Position numbers and translations under genes: made by a program. The notes below the pieces were generated by a model that did not search any database, had not been told where the DNA came from, and worked only from the letters and a program-made list of their open reading frames with translations. From assembly GCA_902406135.1 (NCBI GenBank), contig CABPCX010000036.1:1-10288 (forward strand): a stretch of DNA of 10,288 nucleotides. Reading direction: 5' to 3'. Below, in pieces: positions 6,394 through 10,288 of the stretch. Each line of letters begins with the position of its first letter. Within the stretch, counting starts at the first letter, position 1. This DNA is from an uncultured Eubacteriales bacterium (lineage in GTDB: Bacteria; Bacillota; Clostridia; Lachnospirales; Anaerotignaceae).

Positions 6394-7736
6394 TGGCATT
6401 TTATCTGAATGTTCCTCCTGTTATGCCTAAGGGCAGGGACGGACAGGAAGGTTTGGAAAGGCTCAGAAGCTACGTTTTTCAGACCGTGGAGACACTAAAT
6501 GCGGGAATGAAGGATTTCGGAGCGGAAGGCGTTTTGGAAGAGATAAACAGAGCCGTAAACAGCGGTGACAGCGGAGAAACGGATAATTCTATCCTTGCCT
6601 CCCATAACAATATACGCTCCCTCATAATCAAGACCGCAGACTTTGCCGTAAAAAACAGCGAGGAATTTAGAAAAATACTTAAAAGCGAGTACAGTGCATC
6701 TTCCGATTACGGAGAACTCATAGAAAAGCTGGAAAACGAAATAACCGCCAATTCGGAAGGCATAAACCAGCTTTTCAGATATACTTCGGGAATACGTTCG
6801 GAATTCGGGGATTTCTCCACCACCAGCGAGCAGTACATAAAGACAGGACTGCTTTATTATGACGATGCAGGGGCGCCCGTATTCGGTGTGGGTGTGGGAA
6901 ATTTGTCCACAAAGATTGACGCAAACGGCGAAACCGTCTTGGACAAACAGAACCTTCTTACCACAACCACGGCCGAGGAAATGGCCTTTTGGAATGCGGG
7001 ACAGAAGGTGGCCTATATAAATGCCAATAAGATGTATTTCCCATCGGGAAGCCTCGTTGCCTATGAGGCTGATATAAGCGGAAAAGTTACTGCCACATCC
7101 GGCGAAATAGGGAAATGTAAAATGACGGACTGCGAGCTTATGGGAAGTCTTTATGTATATCCAAAAAGCGGAGATTCCACAAGGAAAGGCATAATGGGCT
7201 TTGATACATTTGAGGACCATTTCGGAGATACGAGAGAGGCCCTTCTTATAAAGCACGAGGTAGGAAATACTTTTGTTTCGGTGGACAATCTTTATACGAC
7301 CATAGGCTTTGACAACGGCAGTGTACTGAGCCACGTTGAGTGCGCAAGGACAGGGCTTACAATGCAGTCCTTCGACCTTCCTTCGTCGGGAAGCTATGAT
7401 GATGCGGAGACTGCGGCGTCCATAGTTATGGACCCCGCAAGCATTGTTATGACCAATAAATTCATACATACATCAAGCGGCGGCAAGGATTATCCTTCCA
7501 GGACGGAAATAGCTTTCAGGGATGAAATGATATATTTTATCCACGAAGAAGACGGAGCGGAAGAAGGCTTTTATCTGGACGGACCCAGACTTATGCCCAT
7601 AAATGACGATGATATGTATATCGGAAGCACGTCGGTCAGAGTAAGAAGAATATATACCAATGACATAAGAATTTATGTTGATGATTCTACCTATTACAAT
7701 GCGGACGATATTCTGACGGCCTGCGGGCTCATATAA
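6393..7736 (+). CDS. Tail fibre / tail appendage protein
   Basis: This is a 447-residue protein. Its ATG uses the last A of the preceding TAA stop (TAATG). The nearest SD, AGAAGGGAAG, is weaker than elsewhere, so translation is probably coupled to the hub gene. The N-terminus with LERLRSYVFQTVETLNAGM (21-39) is a helical attachment segment. Helices at about 85-150 (EKLENEITANSEGINQLFRY, 111-130) lead into EQYIKTGLLYYDDAGAPVFG (146-165), a motif I know from clostridial phage minor tail proteins. A beta-repetitive shaft follows, and then a tip with a DDDMYIGSTSVRVRRIYTND stretch (about 404-423), typical of fibre C-termini. It likely forms a trimer used in host binding. A 324-residue open frame on the opposite strand is a shadow. 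I do not see a peptidase or glycosidase active site. Confidence 0.7.
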   Translation: MAFYLNVPPVMPKGRDGQEGLERLRSYVFQTVETLNAGMKDFGAEGVLEEINRAVNSGDSGETDNSILASHNNIRSLIIKTADFAVKNSEEFRKILKSEYSASSDYGELIEKLENEITANSEGINQLFRYTSGIRSEFGDFSTTSEQYIKTGLLYYDDAGAPVFGVGVGNLSTKIDANGETVLDKQNLLTTTTAEEMAFWNAGQKVAYINANKMYFPSGSLVAYEADISGKVTATSGEIGKCKMTDCELMGSLYVYPKSGDSTRKGIMGFDTFEDHFGDTREALLIKHEVGNTFVSVDNLYTTIGFDNGSVLSHVECARTGLTMQSFDLPSSGSYDDAETAASIVMDPASIVMTNKFIHTSSGGKDYPSRTEIAFRDEMIYFIHEEDGAEEGFYLDGPRLMPINDDDMYIGSTSVRVRRIYTNDIRIYVDDSTYYNADDILTACGLI

Positions 7737-7747
7737 GGAGGTATTCT

Positions 7748-7987
7748 ATGAACAAACCGGCATCGGTTGCCATAAGGGAACTGGAAAACAATATAGAAAA
7801 CTGTATCAATTCAAGCGGACTTCCTCCCATCATCGTGGAGATGGTTTTGAGAGGATACTATATACAGATAAAAGAAATGGCAAAAAATCAGACGGAAAAC
7901 GAAAATGCGTCCTATGAAAAAAGCTTAAGGGAAAGCTCAGAAGATAAGGCCATTTCAAAAGAAAACAAAGAAAAAACAAAAAACTAA
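7748..7987 (+). CDS. Small helical phage protein, function unknown
   Basis: This is a 79-residue protein from ATG 7748, whose SD TAAGGAGGT includes the fibre stop codon. The first 50 residues (MNKPASVAIRELENNIENCI, then SSGLPPIIVEMVLRGYYIQI) form two probable helices split by a GLPP turn. The rest is Lys/Glu/Asn-rich, ending KENKEKTKN, and looks disordered. Similar small proteins with an 'MNKPAS...I...SGLPP.I.E..L' opening are frequent after tail genes in clostridial phages, without a known role. It may be a chaperone or assembly factor for the fibre, or a minor structural protein. No signal peptide or transmembrane segment is seen. Confidence 0.7.
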   Translation: MNKPASVAIRELENNIENCINSSGLPPIIVEMVLRGYYIQIKEMAKNQTENENASYEKSLRESSEDKAISKENKEKTKN

Positions 7988-8006
7988 AGGAAAGGGAGGT
8001 ATATAG

Positions 8007-9245
8007 ATGGCAAGTGATCTTATGAATGTCGGCGCTACCGGAAAATATTATAAAGTCCAGCCAAACGGCAAGGCGGAAGCGGGGCTGAGCGTAGGCGACA
8101 GGGTAGTAACAAACAGCGGTACATATCAGATATTAAAGGTAAATGCCGACGGAAGCTATCAGTCAGCTTTATATGACGAGGGAATTACCACTAAAAACTA
8201 TACCGGTAAATATGCCAATGATTACGGCCCCTATTCAGGCTCACAGTCCATAGGAAATGACATAAAAAAAGAGCTTTCGGATGCCTATGATGATGACTAC
8301 CGTTTATCGGTATCCAGGGATAAGTATGACGATATACTTTCTTCAAAGCCCGATGAATATGAAAGCGCCTACCGTAAGGAAATGGAGGATATCCTCGACA
8401 AAATCGAAAACAGAGAGGACTTTTCCTACAGCCTTAATGACGACATACTTTACAGACAGTACAGAGACAGCTATATAAGTGCGGGAAAAACAGCCATGCA
8501 GGACGCCGCCGGCCAGGCTGCGGCCCTCACGGGAGGCTATGGAAATACCTATGCTTCGTCGGTGTCATCGGCGGCCTATGAGAGATACTTACAGCAGCTC
8601 AGTGACAAGATACCCGAGCTGTACCAGCTTTCAAAACAGGCCTATGATGCGGAAGGAGACGAGCTCTACAGACTTTATTCTCTCTATTCGGCTGCGGACA
8701 GTGCCGATTATGAAAGATACAGAGACAGTGTGAGCGACTGGCAGAAAGAAAGAGACTATTACTACAGTGAATATATGAATGAGCTCCAGAATGCAAGGGA
8801 AGATTACTATGACAGACTTTCCTTCCTTCAGGACGCAGCTGAAATGGAAAGCAGTGATTACTGGAATAACATTGACCAGCAGAACACCATCAAACAGATG
8901 GAGCTTGACAGGGAAAAATTTGAATATGAGAAAGCCTATGACGCGGCAAAGAGCGCCTCATCTTCGTCTAAGTCTTCATCTTCGTCATCAAAGGGCAAAA
9001 CCGTTACGGTATCCCTCTATGACGATGCCGTTGAAGCCTACAGTAAGGGAGGAGAAACGGAATTAAATATGTTTGCCGACAAACTCAGGGGAAGCGGATA
9101 CAGTGCGGACGGAATTGAGGACGTACTGGCCTATGCAAGAAAATACGGAAAGTCATCGAAAAAATCATCTCTTTCGGCCCTGTTTGGCAGTTCAACAAGC
9201 AGTAAAACATCCGAAAACGGGCTGTTTGGCGGCTTTTTCGGGTAA
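8007..9245 (+). CDS. Tyr-rich virion protein, possible internal/ejection protein
   Basis: This is a 412-residue protein from ATG 8007 behind AAAGGGAGGT. The N-terminus (about 10-60: TGKYYKVQPNGKAEAGLSVG, then TYQILKVNADGSYQ) looks like a small beta repeat domain. Residues about 85-315 are long acidic, Tyr-rich helices with an Ala/Gly-rich patch AAGQAAALTGGYGNTYASSV (167-186), then a Ser/Lys linker (318-329, SSSSKSSSSSSK) and a short helical domain (about 337-380). The end is hydrophobic, with SALFGSS and NGLFGGFFG. I count about 43 Tyr, near 10%. The family recurs in clostridial phages with no firm function; helix content, place after the tail genes and the FG-rich tail suggest an ejection or tail-tip protein, but this is inference. 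It could equally be a tail assembly protein. Confidence 0.7.
   Translation: MASDLMNVGATGKYYKVQPNGKAEAGLSVGDRVVTNSGTYQILKVNADGSYQSALYDEGITTKNYTGKYANDYGPYSGSQSIGNDIKKELSDAYDDDYRLSVSRDKYDDILSSKPDEYESAYRKEMEDILDKIENREDFSYSLNDDILYRQYRDSYISAGKTAMQDAAGQAAALTGGYGNTYASSVSSAAYERYLQQLSDKIPELYQLSKQAYDAEGDELYRLYSLYSAADSADYERYRDSVSDWQKERDYYYSEYMNELQNAREDYYDRLSFLQDAAEMESSDYWNNIDQQNTIKQMELDREKFEYEKAYDAAKSASSSSKSSSSSSKGKTVTVSLYDDAVEAYSKGGETELNMFADKLRGSGYSADGIEDVLAYARKYGKSSKKSSLSALFGSSTSSKTSENGLFGGFFG
8958..8993 (+). repeat. Serine-codon tandem repeat in linker
   Basis: TCATCTTCGTC occurs at 8958-8968 and again at 8976-8986, an 18-bp in-frame period that encodes the Ser-rich linker (residues 318-329) of the Tyr-rich protein. 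The units differ at their ends. Changes by whole units would keep the frame. Confidence 0.75.
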
Positions 9246-9265
9246 AATAACGGAGGTGGTTTATT

Positions 9266-9613
9266 GTGTTAAAGATAGATTCCGCTTTGCCAAGTCCAAG
9301 AATAGCCAACGGTATTATAGAGTGGTATGCTTCCGATACCTTTGAGCTGGGGCTTAAACTGAATCTGAAAGACGGTGACGGCGAAAGCATTGTGCTTGGC
9401 GAAGGCGACACAGTAAAGGTGAACATAAGAAACGACAGAGGGGAAGAGGTAAAGACCTTTGAATTCAAAAACATATCCGATAACAGTATCACCCTTGTTT
9501 TTGATGCGGAGGCCAGCGCCCTGTTTACCGAAGGCACGTATTTTTATGATATCGTGTCCGAAGGCACCCGCAGAGTTACCATAGCCAGAAACAACCGTAT
9601 AAAAGTAAGATAA
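9266..9613 (+). CDS. BppU-N-like Ig-fold baseplate/appendage protein
   Basis: This is a 115-residue protein starting at GTG 9266, which is set by the SD GGAGGTGG (9252-9259) 6 bases upstream; there is no suitable ATG. The body is a beta sandwich pattern: DTFELGLKLNLKDGDGESIV (24-43), LGEGDTVKVNIRNDRGEEVK (44-63), TFEFKNISDNSITLVFD (64-80), then LFTEGTYFYDIV (86-97) and VTIARNNRIKVR at the end. The order 'linear response to D/G turns, F...GTY-x-YDI, final I-x-V' is what I know from the BppU N-terminal domain and related phage Ig-like adaptors. These sit in baseplates or appendages and hold receptor-binding proteins. It is a single domain without a fused tip, so it probably acts as an adaptor for the neighbouring fibre genes. 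Confidence 0.65.
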   Translation: MLKIDSALPSPRIANGIIEWYASDTFELGLKLNLKDGDGESIVLGEGDTVKVNIRNDRGEEVKTFEFKNISDNSITLVFDAEASALFTEGTYFYDIVSEGTRRVTIARNNRIKVR

Positions 9614-9620
9614 GTAAGAT
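9603..9620 (+). repeat. 9-bp tandem duplication across a stop codon
   Basis: aagtaagat (9603-9611) is repeated exactly at 9612-9620. Because the unit is 9 bases, the frame is kept: the gene ends ...Val-Arg-stop, then Val-Arg-stop again. The second TAA (9620-9622) also touches the SD AAGGAAGG of the next gene. Confidence 0.85.
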
Positions 9621-9635
9621 AAGGAAGGTGATGAT

Positions 9636-10049
9636 ATGGCTTCTGATACAAAGGCTTATGCAAGGATAAATGCCTGCATAGATGCAATTATCAAAAGTCC
9701 CGTATATGCGGATATAAGCGCAGACATACCTTCTGCCCTTACTGCTGAAATCGAGGGAGTGACAGGCAGAGGGGTAGCCAATGTTATACTGGATAACGGC
9801 GAGATAGTATTTGTTATGTCCGACGGAGAACGTATCAGCATAGGTAAACTGCCAGTGCCGGAAATACCAACAGCGTCATCAGAAGTCCTTGGAGGAATAA
9901 AGGTAGGGGAAAATCTTGTGATAGACGAAAGAGGTACTTTATCGGCATCGGCGGTACAGGAAGTTATAAAGGACGATGACAGACCCGTAAGCGGCGGTGC
10001 CGTATATGAAATAGTCGGAGAGGTTGAAAACATACTGTCCGACGTGTAA
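9636..10049 (+). CDS. Head-fibre-motif structural protein
   Basis: This is a 137-residue protein from ATG 9636, preceded by AAGGAAGGTG. The N-terminal part (1-75) has a helix and a short beta hairpin (NVILDNGEIVFVMSDGERIS). The middle has TASSEVLGGIKVGENLVI (79-96), then DERGTLSA (97-104). This matches the 'AT-x-x-LGG-(V/I)-K-V-G-x-x-L-x-(I)...G-x-L-S' motif of phi29-type head fibres, which is also widespread in tail-fibre and appendage proteins. The C-terminus contains DDRPVSGGAVYEIV (114-127), a linker often seen after this motif. It is probably a trimeric surface fibre or a fibre adaptor, acting at the virion surface. Whether it sits on head or tail cannot be told from the sequence; the neighbours favour tail appendages. 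Confidence 0.65.
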   Translation: MASDTKAYARINACIDAIIKSPVYADISADIPSALTAEIEGVTGRGVANVILDNGEIVFVMSDGERISIGKLPVPEIPTASSEVLGGIKVGENLVIDERGTLSASAVQEVIKDDDRPVSGGAVYEIVGEVENILSDV

Positions 10050-10089
10050 GAGACAAAGTTATTAAAATATCCGACAAGGGAGGTCATAT

Positions 10090-10288
10090 ATGAGCATAGC
10101 ACAGCAGGCGGCAAGAATTACTTCTCTCAGAGACGAATTAAGGGATATATTGAAAGAACTTGGTCTTGCCGATGAACAGGATAAACTTGAGCAGTGTGTC
10201 GAAGCGGTGAGAAATATGCCCAAAATACCTGCGGAAGATACGGTGCTTGACATAAATAATACTGAAAAACAGATAGATAAAGGATATC
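10090..10288 (+). CDS. Fibre-type phage protein, 5' end (partial)
   Basis: ATG 10090 follows AAGGGAGGTC at good spacing, and the frame stays open to the window end (66 full codons). The start reads MSIAQQAARITSLRDELRDI, then LKELGLADEQDKLEQCVEAV and later TEKQIDKGY. This is the pattern of N-termini of clostridial phage fibre/appendage proteins: a short helical pair with 'L...LR..L..LGL....L..C..A', then a beta segment containing the '(I)-x-K-G-Y' motif that usually continues as repeats of 'GYHDGSG'. The rest lies outside. Its place after two fibre-type genes supports an appendage role. No alternative start is better supported. Confidence 0.7.
   Translation, partial: MSIAQQAARITSLRDELRDILKELGLADEQDKLEQCVEAVRNMPKIPAEDTVLDINNTEKQIDKGY

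Noticed and set aside
6495..7469. A 324-codon open frame on the - strand
   Set aside because: It lies wholly inside the fibre gene, in an antisense frame; it has no SD, and its protein resembles no family and is rich in Cys/Ile/His as expected for antisense of this codon use. The + strand frame has clear fibre motifs.
7970..8025. A AAA AAC slippery heptamer (7978-7984) in frame just before the stop of the 79-aa gene, as a possible programmed frameshift into the next gene
   Set aside because: A -1 shift adds only about 13 residues before TGA (8023) and a +1 shift soon meets TAG; neither joins the 412-residue frame, and no downstream stem is evident. The A-rich Lys/Asn tail explains the heptamer.

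Overview
The window is a piece of a tailed bacteriophage or prophage (Caudoviricetes) virion-structure cluster. All genes lie on the + strand, and the window is almost entirely coding. The host is most likely a gut-type Clostridia (Bacillota). The evidence is the near-perfect AAGGAGG Shine-Dalgarno (SD) sequence before almost every gene, heavy AGA/ATA codon use at moderate GC, and protein families I know mainly from clostridial phages and prophages. No integrase, repressor, lysis, replication or tRNA gene is visible, so free phage versus prophage cannot be decided here.

Packaging and head module (1-4157): the 3' end of the large terminase subunit, a P22-like portal protein, a small scaffold-like protein, an N4-gp56-family major capsid protein, and an 82-aa protein of unknown function. 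A 153-bp A-rich spacer with a tandem repeat and a GC-rich hairpin lies before the 82-aa gene. A strong intrinsic terminator follows it and closes the module.

Connector and tail module (4208-7736): a head-tail adaptor-like protein, a large tail hub/nozzle-like protein (probable beta-propeller), and a fibre-like protein whose start codon overlaps the stop of the hub gene (TAATG). No tail tube, tape measure, tail-assembly chaperone or baseplate gene occurs here, which together with the portal, capsid and hub types suggests a podovirus-like short-tailed virion.

Appendage module (7748-10288): a 79-aa helical protein, a Tyr-rich 412-aa protein that may be an internal/ejection or tail-tip protein, a 115-aa BppU-N-like Ig-fold protein (GTG start), a 137-aa protein with a head-fibre type LGGIKVG motif, and the start of another fibre-type protein that runs off the window.

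How it works together: terminase and portal load DNA into a shell of capsid protein assembled on the scaffold. The adaptor and hub close the portal and form the short tail, and the fibre-like genes supply host contact. The likely transcription plan is one late operon with an internal terminator that lowers expression downstream of the head genes. Nothing in the window is clearly a new defence or enzymatic system. The most interesting signals are regulatory (3756-3908 and 4162-4190) and the unassigned small or Tyr-rich virion proteins.
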